A DNA stretch of 39,133 nucleotides from the NCBI GenBank assembly GCA_037074765.1, contig JBAMDO010000328.1, positions 1-39,133 on the forward strand, given 5' to 3'. Both the position numbers and the translations under genes were made by a program. Each line of letters begins with the position of its first letter. Within the stretch, counting starts at the first letter, position 1. The notes beneath the pieces were generated by a model. It saw only the letters and a list, made by a program, of their open reading frames with translations. It did not search any database and was not told where the DNA came from. The DNA is from Mansonella perstans. Lineage: Eukaryota > Nematoda > Chromadorea > Rhabditida > Onchocercidae. This document shows positions 12,317 to 25,312 of the stretch, one piece after another.

Positions 12317-12931
12317 CTAATGTGACCAGGCAGAATTTTGAATGTAGTATGGGAAAAGAGTTAAGATAAATATCGTTAGTTGTTTCCCGGCTTTGAAACC
12401 TTTATATTCCGGATAATTTACCGATTCATGATCATTTAATGCTTTCGCTATGAAAATTCTTTCAAAATACTTACAAATCATCCCAGCAACATTAAAATCT
12501 CGTATAATTTGGCATTTTTTTGGTTGATTTCTGACTATCTTTTGCACCAAGAGGACGGTGCATCTGCAATACTCCGCAGTATTAAATATTCGCAACTGAC
12601 AAGAAAAAAAAAGTGCCTGCCTTAAAAGTAACGATAATGTAGCAAAATGGCCAGCGATAACATTGCCGCTTCTTCCTCTACTACCTGTGGGTTCGAGAAA
12701 TGGGGACTCGAGAAAAGTGACCATTTTCTCTCCTTTTCCCATTATACCAGCGAGAAGTTTATTACGACCAGAACAGTTGTGTACCTGTGTATGCATTTAG
12801 TCTATGATATAGTTTATTTTAGAATTCAACTACCAATTGATTTCTTCTTGTGTATCCAAGATACCGGCTATTGTGAGAAAGAAAAAATCAAATCTCGGTC
12901 ATCCTGTATTGGTTTCTTTTTTTTCTGTTAA
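12317..12931. other. Less A+T-rich island with antiparallel open frames
   Basis: This stretch is visibly richer in G+C than its surroundings. A 159-codon ATG frame runs on the minus strand (12796-12317), the longest in the window. A 94-codon frame runs on the plus strand (12647-12931). I recognise neither. The minus frame has no repeats or clear membrane segment and holds scattered cysteines. The plus frame starts MASDNIAASSSTTCGFEKWG. With fewer stop codons expected in G+C-richer sequence, one or both may be chance. It could also be an exon of a divergent gene or remnant of a mobile element. Confidence 0.25.
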
Positions 12932-15900
12932 ATCATAGAATTCTCAGTGTTCTATGAGATTTGTTATACTCAAAAATACAAAAAAGTCTGATTAATATTT
13001 TCAATAAGTCTAAGGAATATGCACAAAGCTTATGGCTTAAAGAAAACAAGAAAGAGCATAATAATTTGCAGCATACGGTTAGTATTAGACAGCCTCTGAT
13101 ATCATTGCCGTGAGGGATTCAAAGGCGAGATTAAGGATTACAATAAGATTTCAGATATTGCGCAAAACTGAACTGAGGACAAATTGTGTTAATGTCGGCA
13201 AGTATCACGGATCACAGATCCTCGGTCTTTTAAATTGTAGACAAGCGGCTTGGCATACAATAACGTACATCTGCATATCAGAGATCTTATAATGTTCCAA
13301 CAGCTGCACATAAAGCCATACTACTTTTTTTTTTCGCAGCTGCTCTAAGATCTTTACAAAATAAACGTATGTACATAAGCCTTTTGCAACATTTGAGCCA
13401 TGCAATATTTTAATTAACAATTCCAGCAATTATTGCGAAAACTACAGACAAGTTTGTCTGTTCCACTAAGCAAAACTTTTGAATCGTTGAAATTTCTCTT
13501 TACCTTACTAAGGTATATATGAAATTGGGTTTGACAGAGGGCTTTCATTGCTTGCAGTGAGATCTCATCTACTGTTTTCTGTTGTAATATTTAATATTTC
13601 ATTCCTGTTTGCTCTGATTTTCTCAACTGATTCAGTAAGTCATGTTGATATCGCCATTTGGCAGTGATAACTCTTCTCCAGCATTTAGCCATTGTTTTCA
13701 TTTCTGTGAAATGTTTATTATATCCCCATATTCATGAGGTTAACCCATATATTGCTCTGGATAAGGGACATCCGAATGACTTTTATAAAATGCGAGTTAT
13801 GCACCTTACTCAGTATTTAGAGTACCTACTGTAAATGAATTCATGTTGGTGATCAAATTTACGTGCAATATCGGCATATTGTAGAGAATCTGTGGACAAC
13901 ATGGAGGGGTCAGTTTGCTCTAATTTCTTGTGTCTATGAATAAATTCACTTCATGCAAGGTTCGTATAAGCTGGATAGCAGTGTTATTCATTCGACACAT
14001 TTAATTCAATCATTCAGTAAACATTTATCACGAACTATTCGTCTTTACAACCAAAAAACAACTCAAAAAGGGATTTCATCGTGATATCTTAATAAAAATC
14101 TTGCAGTAATTTTGGTATCACGTGCTAGGAGCTGTATGCCAACTACCAATCTACCAAGAGTAAGCAATTGGCAATGAAAAGACCAGAAAAGCTCGATGAA
14201 GTATGCTTAGAGCAAGGAAAATGGTTGACGAAGTTGTGGAGTGTTTAAAGTTAGGGGAGGGATCCAATGCAACGGTTGTGTAACTTAAAGACAAAAGTTT
14301 GCTTTAAATGAGGAACAGGATGAAGTGAGGTATGGTTTTGCTTGATAAGGTAGACTTATTGCATTTCGTTGTTCTGTGTATCCTAGAAGAGAGATAAATT
14401 ATAATAATATATCGATGAGATTGCCAGAGTATAACGATGATGACATGTGAAAAAATTGCTTTGCTAGGTGCTGTTGTTATTGTTGCGATGGTTGCTGACA
14501 CAACAACAGACGCATTTTTATTCTTAGCTAATGGTTGACAATCTATTTGCTGAAGGAGCAAAATTAACATTGCATTTAATGGGGAGGTTGTTTAGTGTAT
14601 ATCTAGCTGATTTTTCCGCTCCTTATTCCAACATAAGTGATACAGTAATAATTTCTAATCGGTGATTCGCAAGAACTTGGTAGACTTAGTAGAAAACAGA
14701 TAAAGACTATTTCTTTCCTTTTTTATTGAAGTTATTTTGATTCATTTGTCGATGATAAAGGTTTATTCGCGTTGTATTGCTGTGCTGCAAGTACCGAATG
14801 TTACCTCATTGTTAGGCTTACATTTTCCGTTCGGCTTAACTGGATTTTATCTGTACTTAAGTACCGAACATTATTATTATTGTTAAAGTGAATAAATTAT
14901 ACTTTTGTTGTTGTGAGAACTTTACAAATGACAACAGTAATAGCTTTTACCAAATAATCGATCCAATAGTTTTCTATGCAATTTTCAACTATTATTTATG
15001 TTATCAATGCTCTTATCAACTTTTCCATGGATAAAATAGACTAGAATAATGAAAATAATAATAATAACAGTAAAAATAATAAAAATAATAATAAGAAGCG
15101 AAAAAAATTTGAACTGCAAAGGAAATAAACCAAAAAACAAAATGAAATGAAATAGAATAAATTTAAGGCAAAATTTTTGCTGAAAAAACTGAAAAAGGAA
15201 TATGAAGAAGAAGCAAAGGGAAGAAAATTATGAAATGGAAGTAGAATTAAAATGGAATGAAATTGACAGATATTTTTTATTTGAAAAAAGAAAAGTGGAA
15301 ACGAAAGGGAAAAAGAAAAAATATTCAATGCATATCCAATTCATTCATATGATTGATAACATTGCATAATTAGCAAAAATCTCCTTTATCACAATCAGCA
15401 CCTGTTAACTAATTAATAAACTTGCTGTGCTATTTTATTTACTTTTTATGGCTTTCATCTATTTAATCAATTGTGCATAAAAATGAAAACATTGAAAAAT
15501 GAAAATTTTGATATTTTATTTCCCCTCCTACCACCTCATCTCTTTTTTCTGACACATTCTCCAATTTTTTGTTCCACCAAATTTCCATTTTTACGGGTAT
15601 TCGGCTTTACGTTAATTTTAGCATTTTCCACTTACATAGCACATGATTTGCTTTGTCTATCAAGTTTTCTTTTTCTTTTTTCTCATTCCTGAATACTAGC
15701 ACATTCGGGATAATTTTCTATCAATTAACAGCCGGCTCGTACACTGTACAATACTACTACGGATTCATACTTTCAATTACCGGAAAAAAAAAACAAATGC
15801 TTAAAAAGGCGCGGAAACTTTTTTGTCTCAATTTTTCCTAAATAAACTTTGATTTAAAATCAGCAATAATTTATATCATCATTATCATAATATTTAGTGT

Positions 15901-18900
15901 CGTAATTGATGGTAAAAATTGTTAAATAGGCATAGATTTCCTGCACAAAAATATGTACGAGTTTTGTATAAATTGTTAAATTTTTTAGAATATTAATAAT
16001 TTCGATGAAATATTCATTTATGTTTATAAGATAGAAATGAAAAATAAAATAATAACGATATGATTTTAATTCTATTTTTGAAAAAAAACAAAAAATTTTT
16101 TAATAATATATTAAAAAATTTCATAATGAATTCATTAAATTGAAAAATATATGTATTCATCTCTACATAACAATCATAATCACAATAATAATAATATTAG
16201 TAGGAGCAATTTCTGTCCTAATAGAACATCGTTTGGAAATCGTTTCTAAGCAATTGACATTGAATGTTGAATCATTCATCATTCACCAACTTCACAGAAA
16301 TGAAATGAATTGAATTTTTTTAATTTCATTTGTTAAGTAATGTAATTATTACTTTGGAAATGAAAGCACAAAAAATGTGAATGTTTTGTTTTTTTAATTT
16401 AATTTTAAGCTTTAATTTTGTTTTGTTGGATTAAAGATTTTTTTTTTTGAAAAACGGATCATTGCCTATTATTAGATTAATCTGAATGATAATTCGGAAT
16501 TGAATGATAGCACATCAGCCTACCAGTAAAATGGACTGAAAAATTATGCCCTCCCTAATATCTGTTGCCATTGGCTGATTAAGTGAATTGATTAATTTGG
16601 AGATTTTTTTCCGCTTGATTTTTTCATGTTACTTTTTAACGCATAAATGATACATTCATTATTTTCGACAGAAGTTGTTGTCATTTTTTTTGAACATTAT
16701 TGGTCTAAAATGATTCATTTTTTAGCAACCTTAGTTTTTAAAACAAGTGATATTTGCATATCATCATCAGATAAAATCATTATTGTTAGTTTAACGAAAA
16801 AAAAACTTGTATGCTTTATTGTTAGTTTATTGTTTGTTAGTCTATTTTATTGATAGTTTAATTTATATGTTTATTACAATGAATGGAATGGTTTAGACAG
16901 AATTTATCGAATGATATTTAGAGGTTGATGTATCAGCTATGAGGTATGAACTTTTAGACAAGAATAAGATAAGAGACAAGGATACAAATTGTTGCTAACG
17001 ATGATTAAAAATAGTGGGCTAAAATTTACAATCTTAGTTTTTCTAGGTTGTATAAAAAATGGAGAAAAATGCTAAATCAAAAAATGAAGTATGTGATTCA
17101 TCGAATGATTGTAGTTAGTAAAGTATATGAATGGACAATCGATAACCATCACGGTTTATTTTACAAGAAATATTTGGAAAACAAGTTAAGCGTTAAAAAA
17201 TATTGATTACTTTATATATTTTTCCAATACTGTTTACGTTATCTATATTTTTACTTTAAATAACCAATTTTTGAGTTTGCTGATTTCTCGCTGTACTTAA
17301 TGAGATAATTCAATTACTTGGAAATTTTTAATAACTTCTACAGTGTGATGACTAGAGCAATCATAGTCCATTATTTCAGTTTCAATCGATACACTGTAGC
17401 GGTCAAATTAATGACAAAAAAAATTCCTTTTTTCTTTTTGTATAAAACTATTTGCACTTATTATTATATTGCTTACCGTTGACACTTTCCACTTCATCTT
17501 TCTCTCCTTTATCTTTTCAATTTAGTTTGATCCAATTTAAAATAATTAATTAACTATGCTAGCTTAAAATTTGATATTTTTAACTGATAGAATAAACTTG
17601 GATTACTGTTTTTCAAGTATAATACAATTTTGAATCATCTATCTGCTGGCAATCTGTACCATTTTTTATTTTACGTTCCTTTTTTACTGATTTCGCCAAC
17701 TAAAATCCTGCAGTATCACTTAGAACTAATGCCTCAAAGCTTGCACTAGAGACGATTACAATTGCTCTTTTTAACTTAATGTTGAGAAATTTAATTTGAA
17801 ATTTAAAATATTGTTTTTGGTACTTACTTGTTACGTTTCAATGCAGGTTCTGATGAGCCTAAAATAGATGCTATTACAATGAAACTGCCAAATATTCCGT
17901 AAATTTTTCATATAAATGTTATTTTACCCACAAATGAAATTCAAATATCAAATTGTCTCACCAAACCAAAGTGTTAGAAAATTTAAACCTTAAAATTCTT
18001 CAAAGCTAAAAATTAGGAATCAATTTTTTCAAGTAAAAAAGTTTGGCTCTCAAATTAAAGTTAGTAGGAATTGAATCAAATCAAATTATAACTTTGATAA
18101 AATCCAAAAAGAAAACGTACATGGCTATTCTTCTACAAAAGAAAGATTTGTTTAAAGGATAAAGAATTGGTTTAAATTTTAACTGAAAGAGATTCCTCTC
18201 AAATCAATTTTTCATTTTTTCAGTACTATCTTTGCTCTGAAAAGTATTTTCAAGCTTGTTTCAACTTTGCGCAAAATTTTATAATTTTTGAAATTTTCAA
18301 TCAAATTAAACCGATAAAGACCAGTAGAAATGACATCACTGCTTTTTAATTCTCTGTAAATTTAAGGAAAAATGTCTTAGCGCGTTGTTTCTCCCTCTTC
18401 CCTTTCCCTTCTTCTCTCGTATCCGACTATTTCAGCTGCTTTGCACGCTTATTTTGCTCATGATTCCATTAAAGAAATGGTGCAGCAGGGTTAATTATTT
18501 TCTGATTCCTAAAATGACCATCAGGATTCATCCAAAATTTCAATTCAGTAACCACTTTTTCTTTTTTCTCATCCATTTCGCTTCATTTTTGATTCGGTCA
18601 TATTAACCAATTTTCGAAATCATGACATTTCAACATCTGGTTGTGACATTAATGACCCACACGTCCCATTTTTTTCTTTTGACTTTTTCTCGCTTTCCCG
18701 TTTTCAGCGGATTGTTATTGTTTGTTGTTGTTACTAAATTGAATTGAGCATTGATATCCTCGAAACCAACCCTGATCTCTCCTATTTCCTTCCCTTTCCC
18801 ATTCTACTGTCTGCAAAATATTTCCTTCAATTTCTTCTTTCTCCCTACTTACGCTAATTTCCGCATCATTACTGTCCGTATAGCAGACACCACTTCATAA

Positions 18901-21900
18901 ACACCTTATCATTGTAATTTTCAGATTGTACATTATCAGACGATTATAGTAAAAAATAATGATTGTGACAAATGCGCCAAATATTGCTGAATCAGTGCTT
19001 TTAAATGTAACTGATCATGATTTTGCACTGTATTATGGTAACATTTAAAATTATATTCAAAAATTTTATCACTTTTTGGGCAAAGAACTATTACTGTATT
19101 GTAAAAATGATTCGGAATTTGATAATTATCTTATTTACTGCATAATTATTAATTATTTAATCTCCAATTTCCGATAAGTCATTACTCGACGCCCGATTTT
19201 CAATTAATTATCTCATTTCTAATTCTCAGTCATCGATTCACGTAAGCGTTCTTCACCTTTTGTCTTATCATCTTTTAATCAACAATTTTAACAAGTTTAT
19301 TCAATATAATGAGATGGTATCTTCCGTATTGATTTTCAAATTGCTTAAATAACAAAAATTTTGTTATTTAAAAAATTTTACGAATCCTTGTGCAAAAATT
19401 TTGATAATTTTCCTATTTACTTTTTATCCGTTTCATTTTAAATCTATATGCTCCAAAATTCTCAAAATCTGCAAAACGTTTTTAGGGAAAATTCTAAAAT
19501 TTAACAAAAAAAAATTAATCAAAACTGATTTTATAAATTTCTTTTTTCCTCGTCTTATTTTTTTTAAAAAAGAAAAATAAATATTTTACCGTATTCTGTA
19601 CTCAAACCATCTGTAAAATTCATCAAATCGCTGTTTTTTTTTCCCACCAAATATTATGGCTATGGAAGAAGATCAGAGCGTTTCGGTTTATTTATTTTCA
19701 GCTGGTTTATGACTTTCATTTTTCTTCTGCATGTCACTTTTATCCCATCTTTTGAAATATTTCAAGTATTTAGTGGGGATGGGATAGCCCAAAGAATTAA
19801 TGTTTTGATTTGTTCAGTTTTTGTTCTTTCTTTTCCGAATAATTCAAAAATTTCTGATTTCACTTTTCCAATTTTCATTTTGCCTTCATTTATGCATAAA
19901 AATTCATCAAAACAAATGATAGAATATTTTGGATTTAATGAAAAAAATTATACAATTGGATAGATGGTAACAAACAGTAGATGAACAAAAACGTTTTAAC
20001 AAACCTTTAAGCAATGACTACGTGCACCTATGCCAATGATCGAATATTTTCAATATTCTATCATTTCTTTTCTTTCACCAAATTGTTTGGAATTTCTTCC
20101 ATATTCCTTTACTTTATTCCGTAGACTATTGATTTTATTGCGTTATTTCGGATTTATCCAACTCTTTTCCTGATTCTTTTTTTCCCTTTCATTATTATTT
20201 TACTTGCAATGGGGTTTTCCATCTTTTTGCTGATTCATTCTATCTGATTTGTTTTTAGTTCGCTAGGAATATTCCTTCTGGATGGATTATTATTATATTT
20301 TGTTCGATTTCTCTTCCGCATTAATCTTCCTTCAAATTCTCGTCCTAATTTATCAATTATACTTTTTACATTGTACATCTCTTGAATTCACTATCGAGAT
20401 GATCGTAAAAACTGTAAAATTTTTAGACTCTACAAAATTCTCTTAAATACTCTTTTCCTTACTACTTACAAATTTTGCATAGGAAAAAAGAAGATGGAAT
20501 GAATGAAACTTTTTAATGTTTCTAAAATATTTGCAAAATAAAAATGAAATTTAACATTGAATATTTTCAAATTTTCCATAGGGCAAAAATCAAAAAAACT
20601 ATACATGGACTTTTAAATCATGTGGAGAGTTTGCTAATTAAAATTTTTAGCTGAATTATTGGTTAATATAAATAATTGAACACATAAAAAGGCTATTCTG
20701 ATCACGATATTCTTCTTTTTTTTTACTTTCTCACTAAATGTAAGAAAATATAAATTCACAATGAGGAAATTTGTATTTTTGAATTAAAATCAATGCACCT
20801 GCTATGACTAATTGTAGATAACAAATACGAGTTGTTATGAGTTCTTATAATGAGAATTATAATTATTGTAATTCTCACTACAACAGTTTCGTCAGTCATA
20901 TTAATTGAAATGATATAAAACTAATGTTCCATCGTTATTTTCAGTTAAAGTGAAAGGATTTAGAAGAAAAAAAGGAAGGCAAAGAAGATAAGGAACTGGA
21001 AATTTGACAGCAGTAACAGCATACTACGACAAACCGTTTTACATCAAAATAACAATAAAGTAAAAGTTTTCTTTTCTCTCCATTTTTCTTCTGTTTTTCA
21101 TAATACTCTTTCCTGAATCATTCTCGGAATTCGATTTTCAACAAACATGAACTTCCCTTTCCTTTTTTTCTGTTCTTTTTTTTTTTTTTTTTGATAATCT
21201 CTTTTCAAAATTTCCTTTTCGGAATTTCTTTCAATTATTTAATCGCATTATTCAACTGTTTGGATTGATTACCATTTAGGTCCTATGTTTTTCTCTCTTT
21301 TTATTTCTTTCTCTCGTTTTTTAATTGCAGTTGTCAATATTTACAGTAATTATCCACCCACCCTACTACTTATCCTATAATATCTGTGTTATTCTGAACT
21401 CGGAATTCTGAATACTAAAGAAAAATTAATAGTATGACAGATATTTCATTTATGTAATTTAAAAAAATGATTTATTTTTTTTAAGTGCAGAGCTTGATAA
21501 TTAGGAAATATTTCTTTCTCTTTGTTTAAATTTTTGAAAAAATAAATTCTTTCATTGCTGAGATCATTAAAAAAGCATTATTCTTTGATACATGTTTTTT
21601 TTTTCTCTGCTATCTTTCTTCCTTCATTTTTCTTCCCTTTTTTTTTCGACAACTTCTAAGGTGCATCATCTTCACATATGGCAATTGTCAGGAAAGAACC
21701 TTCAAGGATTATTATATTTACATGCGCTGTTCCATTGATATACGCAAAAAACACAAATGCATGCATGCGACAGATATATAGGATCTATAGGATCTGTCAT
21801 ATTTCTACTGATATTCCAGGATTTGTAATTTTAACGATCTTTTTTCCTGGAAAAGTGATCTTCTAATATATTTTTAACTTTTAATTTAAAGAAAATGTAA

Positions 21901-22330
21901 AAGAATCGAAGAAAAAGAACAGATTTTATTGAGATAAAATAAAAGCGTCGTATTTTTTCCCACCATTCAAAATTTATTTATTATAATACTATCGCATAGT
22001 AAACTCATCTGATTAATTGTTGCAATTAGGAATTTTAAGGCAATAATGAATGATTAATGGTAGTAATTTGTAATTATTTGAACTGATTAGAGAAAGTTAG
22101 ATGAAATAAATGAAATTGATAAGGTTTAAAAATATTTCTTTAAAGTATAATAACTTAAAATTAGGAAAATTATAAATGGAGGAAAAAACAAGCGCGTAAA
22201 CAAATAAGCCATTTTCAGGAATCTGATAATAAAATGTAGCCGCTATGTTGTAAACTGAATACATCAGTCATAAATCATTGGTTAATTTTTCAATTTTTTC
22301 TTTTCATTGCATAGTTTGTATTTAAAATAA
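12932..22330. other. Long stretch without supportable genes, upstream of the ephrin gene
   Basis: No recognisable exon was found. It contains AAT-type microsatellite sequence (15.05-15.1 kb), pyrimidine-rich stretches (15.5-15.7 and 18.4-18.9 kb) that create hydrophobic-looking frames, and a 10-bp direct repeat (aagtaccgaa at 14789 and 14859). The 18436-18489 segment has acceptor, donor and an open frame but no partner exon. The last few kilobases are the natural place for promoter and enhancer sequence of the ephrin gene, though no specific element can be named. Confidence 0.5.
15047..15094. repeat. AAT-rich microsatellite
   Basis: Interrupted (AAT)n array on the plus strand. It accounts for the leucine/phenylalanine-rich open frame seen on the opposite strand at 15041-15328. 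Confidence 0.85.
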
Positions 22331-22361
22331 AATATTACAGATATTTCTTATCTCTTTATAG
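22331..22361 (+). promoter_or_regulatory. Candidate trans-splice acceptors of the ephrin gene
   Basis: Two acceptor-like sites, aatattacag ending at 22340 and ctctttatag ending at 22361, lie 23 and 2 bases upstream of the predicted ATG. An in-frame TAA at 22328-22330 precedes them. Either could be the spliced-leader addition site, which would make the ATG at 22364 the first codon. Confidence 0.45.
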
Positions 22362-22363
22362 TT

Positions 22364-25298
22364 ATGCTATTATTAGCGGCTACTTTGTTCGAACTATGGT
22401 TAACGTTACTACGCCTTTTTGTCGTACCCTTAATGACATCAGCAACAATATATAATATAAGTTGGATATCGACAAACCCACTGTGTGTTTCTTTTTCTGC
22501 AAATTTCAAATTCGTTTAATTTATATTGAATTAAACTTTTAAGATAAACAGCAGTCTAGTAGGTTTAGGCATTTTTGTTTATTTAAGATGACATAGCTAG
22601 GGGGACTAGTTATTTAATTGGAACTTATTGAATATGGATCAGGATTATACAACAAGTTGATAAACTGAGAACAGATATTAAGAAGCAAAGAGGTTTCTTA
22701 AGCAAAGAAAGAGGTTCGCTAATCTTCTTAAGATAATTAATAATAATCATATGAGATTTGCTGCTTATCAGAAAAAGGATCCTGTTATTCTTATTTTGCT
22801 CGACATTAATTCTTTTAACAACTAGTGCAAGGCTATTTTCATTACAATTCTTTGAATTTTAGGTTTTCATCACGCAGTGACATTCCATTATTTGCGGAAA
22901 ACCTGAGAATAAACGATAGGATACGCTTCAGTTGTTCAACAAATGGTACTGAACAAACGGCTATTCATCGGGTAAGAATATCATTATTTTCCATTTATCT
23001 TTTGTACATAATTTATAGAATTAGTTTATTGCGATGAAAAAAAAAGCGGAAAGGGACGATTGTGATTTAAGTTCAATTTTTTTTTTTTGTGTTTTCTAGA
23101 ATAGATGACTTCATCTATATTGTGTAATTCAAATATGTGCAGGTAAATGAACGTGAAGCTCGTAATTGTCATGGTCCCACAAAATTTGTGGATTCTTTGA
23201 TTGGTACATGTGTAAAGGCAAATGATTCGGTTATTATCCGTTTACGTCAAAGACCAATGCTTCCGAACGAAATGTCATATAAACCAGATCATGATTATTT
23301 TTTTATAAGTTCGTTTTTGTTGATTTCTGAATCGATTTTTTCTAGAAATTTTTCTGTGTGTCTAAGTTTTTTGAAGATTTTACATATTTTATGATTTTAT
23401 GACCCTATTGCAATAGTTTTAACTCTAGTACAATTTTTTTTGCTTGCATGACTTGAACAAATAAATATCTTTTTTAAATATTATTAAAATTCACTTTTGC
23501 AACATCTTGAAAAATGACTTACGTTTTATAAAACCTAAAAACTTCAAAAACCTTTTCAATTAGTAATAGCAGATAGTTAACTGTTTTGGTTTAAATCTGG
23601 TTACATAAGCCAAGGTCATAATCATCATCATCATCTACATATAAACACACGAATTCATACATGCATTGGCGCACCATTATATTTGTATGTATAATCATGA
23701 CCAAATGAAATGTTCATTCAAGCGAAAATTGATCGACTTTAACCTTTGCTTTACTTTTACATTTATGCTCTAAAAATCATTTATTGAAGGGATATGTAAA
23801 AAGATTTATAGAAATTGTAGCACTTCATTTTCAGCCATCCTTCTGTTTAACTAATATAATGAGTTATCGGTTCATGTAAAGCAATGGTCGGCTCTAAAAA
23901 TTGTCAGGAATTATTTAATCATCCTCAAATCAAAATCTATTTTTAAATTTAAAGCATAAATAATTTTAGCAACATCTACTGGTGATAGAGATGGCTTAGA
24001 AAATGGTGAAGGAGGCCTTTGTCAAACGAAAAATATGAGGTTGAAAATTAGAGTAGAATCAGAAAGGACACGCGTAGATCAAAAAAGTAAGCACTGCTAG
24101 CACATTTAAATTAAGTTTGTGATAATCTTTGTTTCTCGTACTTACAACAAAAATAATATCGGATTCGGGTCGTTTTTTTTACACCAGTATGTTGATACCT
24201 TTCCGGGAATGATTCTTACTCATATCGTCATCTTCTTTTTAGTCCCAGAATTCACTGCCAAAAATGGACCAATGATAATTCCGGTGCATTCAGGACCAAT
24301 GATAATTCCGGTGCATTCAGGACAATACGCCGTCCCTGTTGTTTATGTTCCAGTAAGCATTGAAATCTGCATAAACATGAATTTTTTTTTCTTTCTTTTT
24401 AGGAGCGAGGTAAGAAATATAGTCTGTCTGTATGGAAATAATTAAATCCTGAATTTCTTGAATTTTAGGTAGCTGCATCATCCGAAACTAACGAAGCCGA
24501 TAGGAAGAGGCCAGTATTTCCGTATCATTTGCATTTCGCAAATGGACAATTCCGAGCTACCAACTCGAGCTTGGAAGATTTGGCATTTCTAGGAGGTAAG
24601 GAAACAAACCTTTATTCTTCGCAGCTTCCAGTTTTCATAACACATCAGAACAGTGTAAATGGATACGTTGTAATAAAATTTTGTTTTTCAGGAATTGGTA
24701 CTCAGTCTTACCCTTTCAAAAATTTGATGATATCTGGCACTAGTGGTGCGTTACAAGATAGTAAGACATTGATAACATCAGTTTGAAAAATTAAAAACGG
24801 CTCATTTCTTAAAACTTTAATAGTTCTAACTTATTTACAACATGTTTAGTTGAATTCAAATAAGACTTAAATACAATCAATTGAATTTAATTCGATATTT
24901 TTGTTGCAGAATTACGATTTATGGCTGGAGATCAGCCTAAAGATTTCGAAAATCCTGTATTTACAATTAATTCGAATGGATATGTTGCACCAAAACTCGC
25001 TAAAGGAAGGGACATCGATTTTGAAATAGAATATATAGATTCTGCTAGTAGAAGTAAGTCGGAATATATAATCGCTAAGCATTAGTTTTTCATAAATTTC
25101 TTTGTGGAACGGGTATCTACTTCATTTTAAGTTCAGAAAGTTTTTGACGAAAACAAATGTGAATTTCTTGAAAAATACAGTAATCTTAGTGATCATAGTG
25201 ATAAAAACTTTTCAAAATAAGAACTGTTTCATATTTTTTCAGTATTTATGGAAGATCTGGACGGATTGAAATCCACTTTGTTGTTATTATCAAGCTAA
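22364..25298 (+). CDS. Ephrin, probably GPI-anchored or secreted guidance ligand
   Basis: Nine exons join in frame to 338 residues: 22364-22482, 22863-22971, 23143-23308, 23970-24086, 24243-24352, 24469-24595, 24692-24760, 24910-25053 and 25243-25298. Residues 1-27 form a hydrophobic signal peptide. The ephrin receptor-binding domain follows (about 29-162): IYNISWISTNPLF at its start, the four conserved cysteines at 64, 85, 99 and 149, then KPDHDYFFITTSTGDRDGL and the hallmark GGLCQTKNM. NIS, NGT and NDS are possible N-glycosylation sites. A long linker follows, carrying a duplicated PMIIPVHSG. Ephrins bind Eph receptors on neighbouring cells in epidermal and neural morphogenesis. The C-terminus ends KSTLLLLSS, unusually short for a GPI signal, so another 3' exon may exist. 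Donors after exons 1 (gtgtgt) and 3 (gttcgt) are weak but are forced by frame and by domain alignment. I cannot say which nematode ephrin paralogue this is. Confidence 0.9.
24266..24319 (+). repeat. 27-bp in-frame tandem duplication within ephrin exon 5
   Basis: Units 24266-24292 and 24293-24319 are identical and each encodes GPMIIPVHS. The identity at DNA level, including third positions, points to a recent duplication. It lies in the linker after the ephrin domain, so it should be tolerated. Confidence 0.95.
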
Positions 25299-25312
25299 AA
25301 TCAACCTAGTGA

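Noticed and set aside
14221..14283. Peptide LKLGEGSNATVV resembling the glycine-rich loop of CDK-like kinases
   Set aside because: Only about a dozen residues match, a stop follows at once, an in-frame TGA lies 27 codons upstream of it, and no other kinase motif is visible nearby. Probably coincidence.
17473..17493. Minus-strand ATG reading MKWKVST followed by gtaagc, like a first coding exon
   Set aside because: Only seven codons and no downstream partner exon on that strand.
18848..18895. Minus-strand exon-like stretch with donor gtaagt reading VVSAIRTVMMRKL
   Set aside because: No credible acceptor (gataag) and no partner exons or recognised similarity.
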